64,000 nt of DNA, taken from Oegoconia quadripuncta (lineage: Eukaryota > Arthropoda > Insecta > Lepidoptera > Autostichidae). The stretch is taken from positions 1,364,001-1,428,000 of the forward strand of contig OX438744.1 in the NCBI GenBank assembly GCA_949316235.1, given 5' to 3'. The notes beneath the pieces were generated by a model, which ran no database searches, was not told the origin of the DNA, and saw only the letters and a program-made list of their open reading frames with translations. The position numbers and the translations under genes are program-made. This document shows positions 20,682 to 30,569 of the stretch, in pieces (position 1 is the first letter of the stretch; every line of letters starts with the position of its first letter).

Positions 20682-20977
20682 ATTTACTATTTCGGTGTCG
20701 CAAAGTGGTATCAATGAAGTGTACGAACGTGCGACAATGGCGTCTTGTTGCGATACTCGTACCTTTATTGATACTGCAAATGTCGCGTCTATAAATATTG
20801 TACCTAGCTACTTTAAGGTCAAGAAACTCTGTTTGAAGAAGCGAGACTTGTTTTATTATTATTTTATTTATTCAAGACATCCAACAGCAGTATCAAACAT
20901 ACTTGAACAGATATATCATACGAATTTTAATTTGAACACATAATATCTCCAAGGTTTTTAAATTTATTTAATTTAAT
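20682..20977. other. unassigned sequence
   Basis: An open frame of 89 codons overlaps here but has no recognised motif. The word GGTGTCGCAAAGTGGT recurs at 48037-48052, which suggests a fragment of some repeat. Confidence 0.35.
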
Positions 20978-21217
20978 AAAAAAAAAAAAAAAAAATATTT
21001 CGGACACTTACACCAATCATCTAGTCACCAAACTAAGCGAAGCTTGTGCTATGGAAACTAGATAACGGATAAACATACATAAATATTTATATAAACATCC
21101 ATGACTCGGGAATAAATGTTTGTATTCATCACACAAACATTTACCCCTCGCGGGATTCGAACCCGCAACCGTTGGTTTCGCTGACAGGGTCGCTATCCAC
21201 TACACCAATCGGTCGTC
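20978..21217 (-). mobile_element. tSINE-2, full length, A-run at tail side
   Basis: Complete minus-strand copy; head ends GGTCGTC at 21211-21217. A plus-strand A-run (20978-20995) adjoins the tail. Confidence 0.9.
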
Positions 21218-21227
21218 AAATAATAAA

Positions 21228-21495
21228 TAAATTAATATCCCTAGACATACACACAGCGCCATCTAGTTCCACAGTAAGCAACTATATGCTTGTGTTGTGG
21301 ATACCAGATGGTTTGATATAATACATAAATATTTTTTTTTTTTGTAAATAAATACTTATTATAAATGAAAACATTCATAACTCGGGTACACATGTCCGTA
21401 TTCATCACACAAACATATGCCCCTAGCGGGATTCGAACCCGCAACCTTTTGGTATAGTGGTCAGAGTTGCTAACCACTACACCAAACAGGTCGTC
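21228..21495 (-). mobile_element. tSINE-3, full length
   Basis: Immediately follows the tSINE-2 copy in the same orientation. The head contains GGATTCGAACCC and ends GGTCGTC at 21489-21495, and the tail region is GACATACACACAGCGCC. Confidence 0.92.
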
Positions 21496-21867
21496 ATTAT
21501 GTACAATAGGCTACAAACGCGACCGTCAAATGCCACAACGTTTTATTATATTTTCTGGTATTTTATGGTGTTGAAGAAAAAAAAAAATTTTACTACCTAC
21601 GCCAATACCTTCTATTTCACTTACCTGATATGCACAATTTTTTTCCTTACGGTAAAAAAAACTGAATGTGGTACTATGTAATATTGAAAGACTTCTTGAT
21701 ACAATATCTACATAGGTACTTACTTAGTTTTCAACCAAATATCGGAGCCGTGACTCTACAAACAGTTGCCCGTCAGGCATGAGGGCGACATAACTCCGCT
21801 TTTGTTCGACAGTACATTCGGACGACAGTTCTTTGGCGCTACGAAATTTTGAGCGACGTACATATAT

Positions 21868-21975
21868 ATTCTTTATTGCACTTAAAAAAAACAGTTGACA
21901 ATCAGTCGGAATAATTTTACAAAGGTGAGCTTATCTCTAATAGAGATCCCTTCCAGCCAACCTCAGTGGTGGTTA
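21868..21975 (-). mobile_element. RTE-type LINE 3' UTR fragment
   Basis: CTTTATTGCACTTA at the left, then GAGCTTATCTCTAATAGAGA and CCCTTCCAGCCAACC. Same core as 2485-2692. Confidence 0.6.
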
Positions 21976-22249
21976 GAGCATTGTGCGGGACAGTGAACAA
22001 AAAGTGCAGTTATGGAAGGACAAATATACTATACATATAGGTATATAATATAATATGTTATTTACTTACATACACTACTAGAATACAGAAATATAATTAG
22101 TTATAACATTACACGTGATTATTAGTAAACTATATAATATAAATAAATAAATATCACATATATAAGTACACAATTATATAAATATATATCTTAAATCATG
22201 ATAGAATGATTGATCGACAAGACAATAAAACGACATACCTTGCATATAA

Positions 22250-22700
22250 TAACGACCTATTGGTGGATTGTGACCCTGTCAGGGAAACCAATGGTTGTGT
22301 TCGAATCCCAAAAACGCTTGTGTGATGATGAATACGAACATTTATTCCCGAGTCATGGATGTTTCAATCTCAGCCCGTGAATATCCCACTGCAGCGATAT
22401 AGGCCTTCACTCGTATAATGGGGGAGTATGGGCCATAGTCTACCACGATGGCCCAATGTGGGTTGGGAACTTCACATGCTTTAGAATTTTTATTTCTCAG
22501 GCATGCAGGTTTCCTCACGATGTTTTCCTTCACCGTCCAAAGCAGTCGGATAAATGCATATAAGTAATTAAATTAAAATTAAAAACTCATTTACATGGCC
22601 TGCCTGAGAATCGAACCCGAACCTCCCAAATTGGGAGACCGTGTCTTAACCGCTGAGCCACCGACGCTTATGGATGTTTATACAGATGAATTTAAATTAG
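22250..22700 (+). mobile_element. tSINE-2, diverged, split by tSINE-4
   Basis: The head at 22250-22364 has a B-box with a deletion (GGTTGTGTTCGAATCCC). The body stops at ATGGATGTTT and resumes with the same ten bases at 22670. tSINE-4 lies between. Confidence 0.8.
22365..22669 (-). mobile_element. tSINE-4, full length, 10-bp TSD
   Basis: Minus strand from CAATCTCAGCCCGTGAATAT to the head end GAGCCACCGACGCT. The perfect duplication ATGGATGTTT lies at 22355-22364 and 22670-22679, so both ends of this SINE are defined exactly. Confidence 0.92.
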
Positions 22701-23004
22701 TGTAATGAAAGTACACATGCAGTGTATGTAACCAAAGGACTAATTTAAAACAGCCCAAACTCGAGAAGTTTACTAATAGCCTTTGAAGAGTTCTACTATC
22801 CACCTTCTCACTCCATCAGACCCTCGTCACCAAGTGAAATGTAAAGAACTATTCAAATCGAACCAAATGAGATCAAACTCCAAGGGTTTAGCCGTTGAAG
22901 AGTTTCACCGCCACCACTCGGCTCCATCATCAAATCACCTCAATGATACCAAATTATTATATTGTAATCCGAACTACCACAGGTAAGGTACTCAATTTAA
23001 CCGA
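22701..23004. other. unassigned; possible LINE-G upstream coding
   Basis: The plus-strand words HRHHSAP and related text may be decayed LINE-G coding sequence, but frames are broken and I cannot align it reliably. Confidence 0.3.
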
Positions 23005-23283
23005 TACACTTCTCGCCGAAAATTAAAATTCCATCCACATCACCTGGATGAGTGGAAGTCTACCACTGTACATTTCTCAAGAAACTTCCTACCACGTACG
23101 ACCACCCTGTGGAACGGATTTCCGGCAGCGGTATTCCCGAACGAGTACGACATTGGAACCTTCAAGAAACGAGCCTACACCTTCCTCAAAGGCCGGCAAC
23201 GCATCTGTGACGTGTGTCTGTGACTGTGTTTTGGTCCTACGGGTGTCCATGGGTGGCCCTCATGTTGGTTAAAAAAAAAAAAG
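23005..23283 (+). mobile_element. LINE-G C-terminus and short 3' UTR
   Basis: An open frame from 23005 to the stop at 23221-23223 reads [40 protein letters not shown] and [16 protein letters not shown]. It is the same protein tail as 39661-40098. The 3' UTR is abbreviated and ends in an A-run at 23271-23283. Confidence 0.8.
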
Positions 23284-23361
23284 GTAAACTTTCAAATCGT
23301 TACGACTTCTAGAAGTACTTGAACATCGACTTCTAAGATTTCATTATAGATAATATATCAG

Positions 23362-23600
23362 TCCATGTTATGAGGAGGGCTGGAACCATGTTACTAAGAG
23401 TGTGATGAATATGGATGTTGACGGTGGGAAAGGCAGACGAAGACCACGGAAAAGATGGATAGATTATGTGAAGGGTATATTGAACGAAAAGGGCGTAAAT
23501 GAAGAGGTAGATGAGGATAAGGCTGGTAGAGGAGAATGCAAGAAAATTACGTACTGCGCCGACCTCAAATAAATATAAAAGGCAAGAAGATAATGATGAA
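23362..23600 (+). pseudogene. BovB-like RTE C-terminal fragment
   Basis: In shifting frames: HVMRRAG, RVMNMDVDGGKGRRRPRKRW and TYCADLK, then AATAAATATAA and a GATAATGATG tail. It is homologous to 16021-16453 and 63062-63310. Confidence 0.7.
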
Positions 23601-23991
23601 TGATGGACTTAAAACCTATTATATTAGTACGGCAAAAAGAATACACTATAATCCACTTGACCAGCGTAAAGACCGTGTGTCCCGGAACAGGGGAGGACAT
23701 TCCGGGACGTCCCGGATAATCTTAAGGCAAGCTTAACGGCGCCATCAAACCACACTTGAGTTGTAGTTAAAGCGTCAGCCCCAATGCGCACTAATTAAGA
23801 CTCGACTAATGGGGGAATCGGGTTCTGTGTACACTTGTTAGTTTGAGCAAAACTCGAACGAGTTTGTGGAACGATGTTGTAGTGGTAGTATTTTATAATC
23901 GTTAACGAGTTTTTAGGTTAAATGTCTTTACATAGCTGTTACCTACGACTTCGTCCTCAATTCGTTCTACTAGTACTAACAAATGCGTTTA
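23601..23991. other. unassigned sequence
   Basis: Nothing recognised. GTGTCCCGGAAC..CATTCCGGGACGTCCCGG at 23678-23715 is locally palindromic. Confidence 0.35.
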
Positions 23992-24244
23992 CCGCCCCCG
24001 TGGCTCAATGTGAACAACATTGGGTTTACGATTCGGAGGTCGCGGGTTCGAACTCCAGTGGGGTACATGTTTAAGTACTCGGTTTGGTTGGTGGTAGGGC
24101 ATTTTAATTATCCGCCTGGCTAGCTACCACCATCTTATCTAAATCTGCCGCCGAGCAGCAATGTTAATAGCATTGTTGTGTTCCGGTTGTCAGAGATAAG
24201 GAAGCCAGCCCCCCAAATGTGTTGGGGTTTCCGGGTCAGTACGG
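23992..24244 (+). mobile_element. tSINE-1, 3'-truncated
   Basis: Head and body intact up to GGGTCAGTACGG; the tail is missing. It faces an inverted full copy 38 bases away. Confidence 0.9.
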
Positions 24245-24281
24245 ATATAATTAGTGGGATTGATTTTGAGTCAACGAGTTT

Positions 24282-24610
24282 TTTTTATGGTCAACGGGTT
24301 GGTACTTGACCTCAATCACACCTGATGTTAAGTGAAGATGAGGTCGACGGTGGAAGCGTAATGACCCGGAAACCCCAACATATTTGGGGGACTAGCTACC
24401 TTATCTCTGACAACCGGAACACAATAATGCTATTAACATTGCTGCTTGACGGCAGATTTAGATAAGATGGTGGTAGCTAGCCAGGCGGACATTTAAAATC
24501 CCCTACCACCAACCAAACCGAGTACTTAAACATGTACCCCGCTGGGGATCGAACCCGCGACCTCCGAATCGTAAACCCAATGTTGTTTACATTGAGCCAC
24601 GGAGTCGGTT
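24282..24610 (-). mobile_element. tSINE-1, full length
   Basis: Complete inverted copy. Its body pairs with 23992-24244 over about 250 bp to give a long potential hairpin. Confidence 0.92.
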
Positions 24611-24866
24611 AACACACTCAATTCACCTCTCTCCCCTGATTGGCTGTCAACTGTAGGTGATACATTGGCTCTATACATATTACACTAACAAGCGTAGAAT
24701 AATTCTACGAAAACTGCTACGCAGCTACGAGTGTATTTTGTAGCCGATACTAAATCAAAATAACAAGTACAATGTAAGATGTAGCTCTACCATTGTATTT
24801 ATTTGTTTCACGAGTTGTTTTCCGGATGTATGCGTTTATGGAAATTTCTATGTTACCTCCTGTAGC

Positions 24867-25640
24867 AAAGTCAAAGTCAAAAATGCTTTATTTTGTAGGT
24901 ACACAGAGTACACTTAAAATAGTCAATTTTACATAGTAAATTTTAAATTTTTTAAGCTACCGCTGATTCAAAATGCAATTTTCCCCTGAGAAGAACAAGC
25001 AAGAAACTCGAAGGGTTGCTCTTTTAAAATCAGGCTTTGATTTTTTTATATTACAAACAGGTTTTTAAATTTCATTATTAATTGTGAAATAGCCTGGCAT
25101 GCGAACGATCTGATTATGTCCAGGGATGATTATCATCTAAAAAGTCTGATATTTTATAATATGCTTTCTCAATAAGTTTCTGTTTTATAGTATCTTTAAA
25201 TTTATCGAGAGGAAGATTTTGTATATCAACTGGAACCTTATTGAAAAAGCGTATACATAACCCTTTGAATGAATTACTGACTTTGCGGAGGCGACTTATG
25301 TGACCTGCAAGTTTATCTTTATTTCTGGTATTGACATCATGTTTATCACTATTTTTCCTAAATGATGTTATATATTTTTTGACATACATTAGATTTTCAA
25401 AAATTTACTGCGACGAAAAGGTTAGAATGTTATACACTTTAAACCTATCTCTAAGTGACACTGCAGGTCTCAATTGATAAATTGCGCGAACGGCTCGTTT
25501 TTGTAAAACAAAGATTGTATTTATATCCGCGGCGTTTCCCCACAGCAAGATACCGTAAGACATCAAGCTGTGGAAATAACTAAAATATACCTAGCCTAAA
25601 GGCTTAACCGATATTGATGTTCATAATCTTCTTACATCTC
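24867..25640 (-). mobile_element. LINE-E, 5'-truncated
   Basis: Minus strand; 3' tail AAAGTCAAAGTCAAAAATGC at left. The frame at 25114-25389 gives MYVKKYITSFRKNSDKHDVN and ends DFLDDNHPWT. Upstream coding at 25400-25600 carries QKRAVRAI- and LMSYGILLWG-like words. It lies inside a repeat P fragment, whose text ends TTACCTCCTGTAGC at 24866. Confidence 0.82.
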
Positions 25641-26292
25641 AAGCTTTTCTTAAATGCCCATGCAAAACACACACACCTTACTCAAATGCATCCGGATAAA
25701 GTCTGGACACACACGTACACACAACGCCGGCAAATACATAACATCCGTAATTTTTCGTCGGAGCTTAACTACCGGCCACACGTCTAAACGCTGACAGACA
25801 TTGCTTAATTTGGTAAATCGAAAATGAATAGAGAATGCGACTGCGCTACAAATGCTTCGGCATTTTTGTAAGATATATTCGTTAGAAGTGGCCCTTTTGA
25901 CCGAAATTAGTACGTAGCAACTAAAATAAAAAGGTTCACTTTTCAATTTCATCTTTTCTGATCCTATTTTATCCAACCTTTTTATGCTATGTTGATAAAG
26001 GGTGCACTTAACAGTCCTCAGCGCCATTCCACTTCGTGCCCGCGAACAAAGAATCACCCTGTACACTCGGAGCGAATACATTATCTCAGAGACAGGTGCT
26101 TTCCGGCTTAAGTGTACGCGTAAACTTATTCGATGGCGTTTCAAGGTGCTTTTACTTCTAAAAACAAAGTTAGATCACTGTTATATACAGGGTGGAAAAA
26201 GATGGCCTAGTTTGAAACGAAAATACACTAATATAACTAAATCTCTGCAGTGTATTGAGTTTATTGAAATTTGTAAGTTGTAAATCATATTT
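25641..26292. other. unassigned sequence
   Basis: No family recognised. The 164-codon minus-strand frame at 25650-26144 has no motif I recognise and an unremarkable composition; I do not call it a gene. ATCACCCTGTAC at 26052-26063 and TACAGGGTGG at 26184-26193 are inverted. Confidence 0.35.
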
Positions 26293-26458
26293 GACGACCT
26301 ATATGTTTGCCTCATGAATACGGACATGTGCTAGTTATGGATTTTTCATTTATGTATTTATTTACAAAAAAAAACTTTTGTGTAGTATATTAACCATTTT
26401 TTGGTGGTGGTATCCATAATGGTATGGTATCCATAATACAAGCCTAGTTGCTTATTTT
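26293..26458 (+). mobile_element. tSINE-3, degenerate
   Basis: Starts GACGACCTATATGTTTG and jumps to ATGAATACGGACATGTG, so the B-box is deleted. The tail half is recognisable through CAAGCCTAGTTGCTTA. Confidence 0.7.
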
Positions 26459-26486
26459 TTTATTTATATTTTAATTTAAAATCAAA

Positions 26487-26655
26487 TAAATATATTTCGG
26501 GCACACCAGTCATCTAGTACAAGCTTTGGTACTGTGGATGCTATATAACGGTTAAACATACATAAATATTTATATAAACTTCCATGACTCGGGAATAAAT
26601 GTTCATCACACAAACATTTACCCCTCGCGGGATTCGAACCCGCAACCGTTCGTTG
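26487..26655 (-). mobile_element. tSINE-2, head truncated
   Basis: Body and B-box (GGATTCGAACCC) present; the sequence departs from the family after CGCAACCGTTCGTTGG, so the A-box part is lost. Confidence 0.8.
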
Positions 26656-27103
26656 GTAAATAAATGCATACACAATGAAATGAAACTGAACAGCGTTGCT
26701 GCAATATCCCCCTACCCCTATTTCACTCAGTGAGTTCTAATAAACTCATAGTTGCGCGTTTTTAAACGTTTACATTAATTATTGAATTTTGAAAGACATA
26801 CATACAATTTCAATATTTTTGCATGGAACCTGGCAACACTATTTAATACTTGTCCCATCTACTACTATCCATTAGTCTATGATGTAACTGTCAGCCAATA
26901 ATGTCAGGCATATCTACATCTAGAGCTTGTAACCGGTTTCGATAAACCGGCAAATAAATTTTATACCGGTTTACAGAAAAGGTTTCTTTCGGAGCGCCTC
27001 AGAAACGAGAATGTTATCTAAAACCTTAAAAAACCGTCAAAATCCAAACAGAGAGTGCACAGATGTTTCTAATAACAGACACGGCATCATCGGCAAGATC
27101 GAT
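26656..27103. other. unassigned sequence
   Basis: Nothing recognised. Confidence 0.4.
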
Positions 27104-27364
27104 ATGAAAATCACTATTTAGATGATAATCGTCCCTGGACATACTGAGATCGTTCGCATGCCAGGCTATTTCACAATTAATAATGAAATATAAAAACCTT
27201 CATGTAAAATAAACGCCTGAATTTAAAAGAGCAACCCTTCGAGTTTCTTGCTTGTTCTTCTCAGGAGAAAATTGCATTTTGAACAAGCAGTAGCTTAAAA
27301 ATTGAAAATTGACTATTTTAAGTGTACTCTGTGTACCTACAAAATAAAGCATTTTTGACTTTGA
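27104..27364 (+). mobile_element. LINE-E 3' end
   Basis: Begins in the last codons (DDNRPWT) and carries the 3' UTR with GAGCAACCCTTCGAGTTTCT, ending AAAGCATTTTTGACTTTGA. It is the inverse-orientation equivalent of 24867-25120. Confidence 0.82.
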
Positions 27365-27687
27365 ATATACTAACTTTTGACTAAAAACCGCTTAATTGAT
27401 TCAAAGCGCATTTGTTTTCGCTCCTTAAGATAACCGGTTTTTTTAAGGTCTAGGTAGAACCTAAATAATACACTCCTTTGTACTTGACGCTGATTTAGAT
27501 TTAAAAATAAAACGGTAAACAAACCCTGTCTACATCCTTCTCTAAGCCATAAATGCTTCGTGAAACAAATAGTCATTCCATATTTAATTAATTTCTATGA
27601 CGCTTAATTGGTTATCGAATTCCTAAACCAAAGCGAATCTATGGTTGAACGACTTACTTACTCGGTACCTCGCGTTAACAGACAATA
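27365..27687. other. mostly unassigned; one shared block
   Basis: Contains the block ACTCCTTTGTACTTGACGCT near 27470 that also occurs at 8886. Nothing else recognised. Confidence 0.35.
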
Positions 27688-27802
27688 ACGGCTGCTTGGT
27701 GTAGTGATCTTACCTTATAAACCAACGGTTGCGAGTTCGAATCCTGGTAGGGGTAAATGTTTGTGGTACGAATACTAAATTTATTGCTAAATCATAGGTT
27801 TT
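27688..27802 (+). mobile_element. tSINE-2-like, degenerate
   Basis: CTTGGTGTAGTGATC and a B-box GAGTTCGAATCC, then GGGGTAAATGTTTGTGG. The head and early body are recognisable, the rest is lost. Confidence 0.65.
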
Positions 27803-27824
27803 TAATAATGTTTGGGTTGTAACT

Positions 27825-27890
27825 TTGTATAATCTTAAAGTTCCTGATGTTTTGTAGAAGGATAGAGTAGCCATCATTAATATAATAACA
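27825..27890 (-). repeat. repeat W fragment
   Basis: ATCTTAAAGTTCCTGATGTT and TTGTAGAAGGATAGAGTA match 55357-55395 and, inverted, 51616-51655. Confidence 0.55.
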
Positions 27891-27913
27891 AAGGTAACAA
27901 TTAACATAATAAG

Positions 27914-28090
27914 GCATGGAACTCCCTTCCGGCGTCAGTCTTTCCTGTATAGTACAACCTTGGGATATTCAAGAGCAGGGTGAATAGGCATTTACTGAGA
28001 TCACGTGCTTCATCTTCGGTCACATCGTCACTTCCCATCAGGTGAGATTGTGGTCAAACGCGTATCCAGTTAACCATAAAAAAAAATGTT
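27914..28090 (+). mobile_element. LINE-F 3' end
   Basis: The plus-strand coding remnant of WNSLPASVFP..YNLG.FKSRVNRHLL is followed by CACATCGTCACTTCCCATCA, GGTGAGATTGTGGTCAA and an A-tail. Its last 65 bases align to the tSINE-1 tail. Confidence 0.78.
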
Positions 28091-28099
28091 TAAAACAAT

Positions 28100-28215
28100 T
28101 TTCTAAAAAAAATATTCACAGCCACTTTAGATTTTCCTAAAATAATTTATTAAGTCGTGACATTCGCCCTCGGTGAAATTTTTCATAAATATAAAGAAGT
28201 TTACTGATCGATTTT
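28100..28215 (+). repeat. repeat V fragment
   Basis: AACAATTTTCTAAAAAA, TTATTAAGTCGTGA and CGGTGAAA correspond to 55722-55840. Confidence 0.5.
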
Positions 28216-28245
28216 TTGAAATTACTTTTTCACATTATTTATTGG

Positions 28246-28311
28246 ACTCATCTTCACTTAACATCAGGTGTGATTGAGGTCAAATCACACCTGATATTAA
28301 GTGGAGATGAT
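28246..28311. repeat. two tSINE-1 tails joined tail to tail
   Basis: CATCTTCACTTAACATCAGG continues to GAGGTCAA and meets the inverse AATCACACCTGATATTAAGT. The result is a compact palindrome of about 28-bp arms. Confidence 0.75.
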
Positions 28312-28424
28312 GCCGAATAACCTGAAATTCCTAATTTATTCCAGAAACTGGCTATGTCAAACCCGAATTGGCCAAGTTATGAGATTTTATTTTTATTCAA
28401 ACACTATTTTTTTTCAAACAGACG

Positions 28425-28527
28425 ATCACACGCATGCTGTCAACAATTCTGCTTGGCAAACATAGGATGGCGATATCTAAAAATGCCCTTTCACCAACCA
28501 TGTACCCCGAATCGAACCTGCGACCCC
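28425..28527 (-). mobile_element. tSINE-1, highly degenerate
   Basis: TTCTGCTTGGCAAAC, ATGCCCTTTCACCAACCATG and CCCCGAATCGAACCTGCGAC are decayed tSINE-1 words in the correct order. Confidence 0.5.
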
Positions 28528-28695
28528 ACATACAATACAATACAAATACACTTTTTTGCACAACAGAAAAGAAAATACAGTTTCAGAAAAGTGGTAAGAA
28601 TAGAATGTTCAATTTGGCGACCTTATTACTAAAAGCGATCTCTTCCACGCAACCTTTGGGTATAAGGACAGTACATTTGAAATATGTAGGTAGTG
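28528..28695 (-). mobile_element. RTE-type LINE 3' UTR
   Basis: Tail (ATACA)n at the left, then the conserved core GGCGACCTTATTACTAAAAG, GCGATCTCTTCCACGCAACC and TTTGGGTATA. It is the inverse of 49325-49400. Confidence 0.7.
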
Positions 28696-28988
28696 TGTGC
28701 ATACCTAACAAACAGAGGATCAAGCCGAAATTATGAGAGTTTTCGTTTTCCGTCATTGCCCTATGCCAACCCTAAAAGCCTTAAAAATTTTCAATTACAT
28801 CCAATAACCAGTCCTCACTTTAGTCCCCCCGCCTCTCTGAAGTCCTAATAACGCAGAGGTCGTTCCTCAGCTATACTTTATCGTCCCCGTAACGAAGGGC
28901 CTACGTGAGTCGCTACTTAATTTACTCGAAGTACAACCAAACACATCTATAGTAAGACAGTCTACTATACACACAGACTATGCTTATA

Positions 28989-29212
28989 CGACGACCGATT
29001 AGTGTAGTGGATAGTGACCCTATCAGCGAAACCAACGGTTGGGAGTTCGAATCCCGCGAGGGGTAAATGTTTGTGTGATGAATACGAACATTTATTCCCG
29101 AGTCTTGGATGTTTATATAAATATTTATGTATGTTTATCCGTTATTTAGTATCCATAGCATAAGCTTTGCTTAGTTTGGGACTGGATGATTGGTGTAAAT
29201 GTCCAAAATATT
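28989..29212 (+). mobile_element. tSINE-2, full length
   Basis: Head CGACGACCGATTAGTGTAGT, B-box GAGTTCGAATCC, body and tail complete. Confidence 0.92.
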
Positions 29213-29699
29213 ATATTAAATATTGTTATATATAAACTAAATTTTGCGCTGATAGATCCCAACTCCACACTCCTCTCACTGTAACTCCTGCTAGGATCAA
29301 AAGTGGTACTCGACACGGCTCCTACTGAAGGTAGACGTTCCCCTTCATGGCTCTATTTGTTGGGAGAAGATAAACTGCCGTGCGTGGTGATCGCGTGTTT
29401 CTATTGGAGTGTTGTCCGATCGCAAGAGGGCGAGAGACTGGCCGCGCGCCAGTATATATATATATTTAGATTCGCGCCATCTATCGGATTGTCCTGGAAC
29501 CCGTGAGAAAGGTACACTTGAAGTGAATTGATTGATTAAAGGTGGGTTCACGGGTTCGCCGATAGATGGCGCCAGTCTTCACATAATTGTGCCAACAAGT
29601 CAAGCGAGGTTCTATACTGAACACTATTGCTACCTTGGACCCCAGAATAATCAAAGAAAGAAATAGGGTGTGTAAGTAGGACAAATAAGTGTCCCACTT
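29213..29699. other. unassigned, with a 24-bp inverted repeat
   Basis: GCGCCATCTATCGG..AACCCGTG at 29474-29505 is inverted at 29549-29572 (CACGGGTTCGCCGATAGATG plus GCGC). The rest is unassigned, possibly upstream RTE sequence. Confidence 0.45.
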
Positions 29700-29847
29700 T
29701 CCCCTCGGCAAATGGGAGTGTAGCCAATGTATTGTGCGCTGATAGTGTCATACACGAAGAACTGATGGCCGGTGGGGCATAAAGGTTCTCGAGTGGAGAC
29801 CACGCACCGGTAAGCGCAGCGTAGGACCTCCACTCATAAGGTGGACA

Positions 29848-29849
29848 AA

Positions 29850-29880
<31 letters not shown>

Positions 29881-30462
29881 GAAACAGTTTATTCGCCACA
29901 AGTGGGCACACACTAAATGTACAAAACAAACTTAACATATGAAACTTAAAAAGAACAAACAACAAAACATATAAAAAAAAAAATATCTTCAGACATACAC
30001 ACAGCGCCATCTAGTTCCACAGTAAGCAACTATAGGCTTGTGTTGTGGATACCAGATAGTTGATATATTACACAAATACATATTTTTTTTGTAAATAAAT
30101 ACTTATTATAAATGAAAACATTCATAACTCGGGTACACATGCCCGTATTCATCACACAAACATATGCCCCTAGCGGGATTCGAACCCGCAATCTTTTGGT
30201 ATAGTGGTCAGAGTTGCTAACCACTACACCAAACAGGTCGTATATAAAGATAAACATAATAAATTTTGAGTGCCACTGTGGCAAAAAGGAGTAGGAATCA
30301 GCTTTATGCTCAGTTCCAGGAACTGGGCGCTGTTCTTCCGTCCCACCCTGGGAGAGGAAAGCAATGTGTAAAAAGAGTGTGTATGACTAATATGTGCTTG
30401 TTATGTAGCGGGAAAGTATTGTGTCATTGCAATAGTGCAGTGTGTGAAAGTGACAAAGAAAG
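29848..30462 (-). mobile_element. LINE 3' end with (AAAG)n tail, nested in RTE
   Basis: The tail array (GAAA)n is at 29851-29881, followed by AAACAGTTTATTCGCCACAA. Sequence at 30245-30460 continues the same element after the tSINE-3 insertion. Coding content was not resolved. Confidence 0.55.
29983..30240 (-). mobile_element. tSINE-3, full length
   Basis: Complete minus-strand copy, third layer of the nest at 29700-30560. Very similar to 21228-21495. Confidence 0.92.
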
Positions 30463-30569
30463 GACAGCCGACCTGATAAAGGTCGCGGGAAGTAGCTGGA
30501 TGTAGGCCACTTCCAACAGGTCGCTCTGGAATTATATGGGAGAGATGTTCAGCAGTGGAAGATGATGAG

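Larger units (their letters stand above)
29700..30560 (+). pseudogene. RTE C-terminus split by a nested insertion
   Basis: The first part, to 29847, reads EWRPRTGKRSVGPPLIRWT. The second part, 30463-30560, reads DLIKVAGSSWM-stop-ATSNRSLWN, then the RTE terminal words GTTCAGCAGTGGAAGATGAT. These are adjacent in intact RTE polyproteins (VGRPP.RWTDDLIKVAGSSWM). The gap holds a LINE 3' end with an (AAAG)n tail, and that LINE holds a tSINE-3. An in-frame stop confirms decay. Confidence 0.75.

Noticed and set aside
25650..26144. 164-codon minus-strand frame as a gene
   Set aside because: No recognisable domain or gene context; length is not exceptional for a 64-kb window.
26052..26193. CACCCTGTA and TACAGGGTG as terminal repeats of a DNA element
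   Set aside because: The pair faces outward and is only 9-10 bp; no flanking duplication was seen. It could be ends of two elements, but support is too thin.
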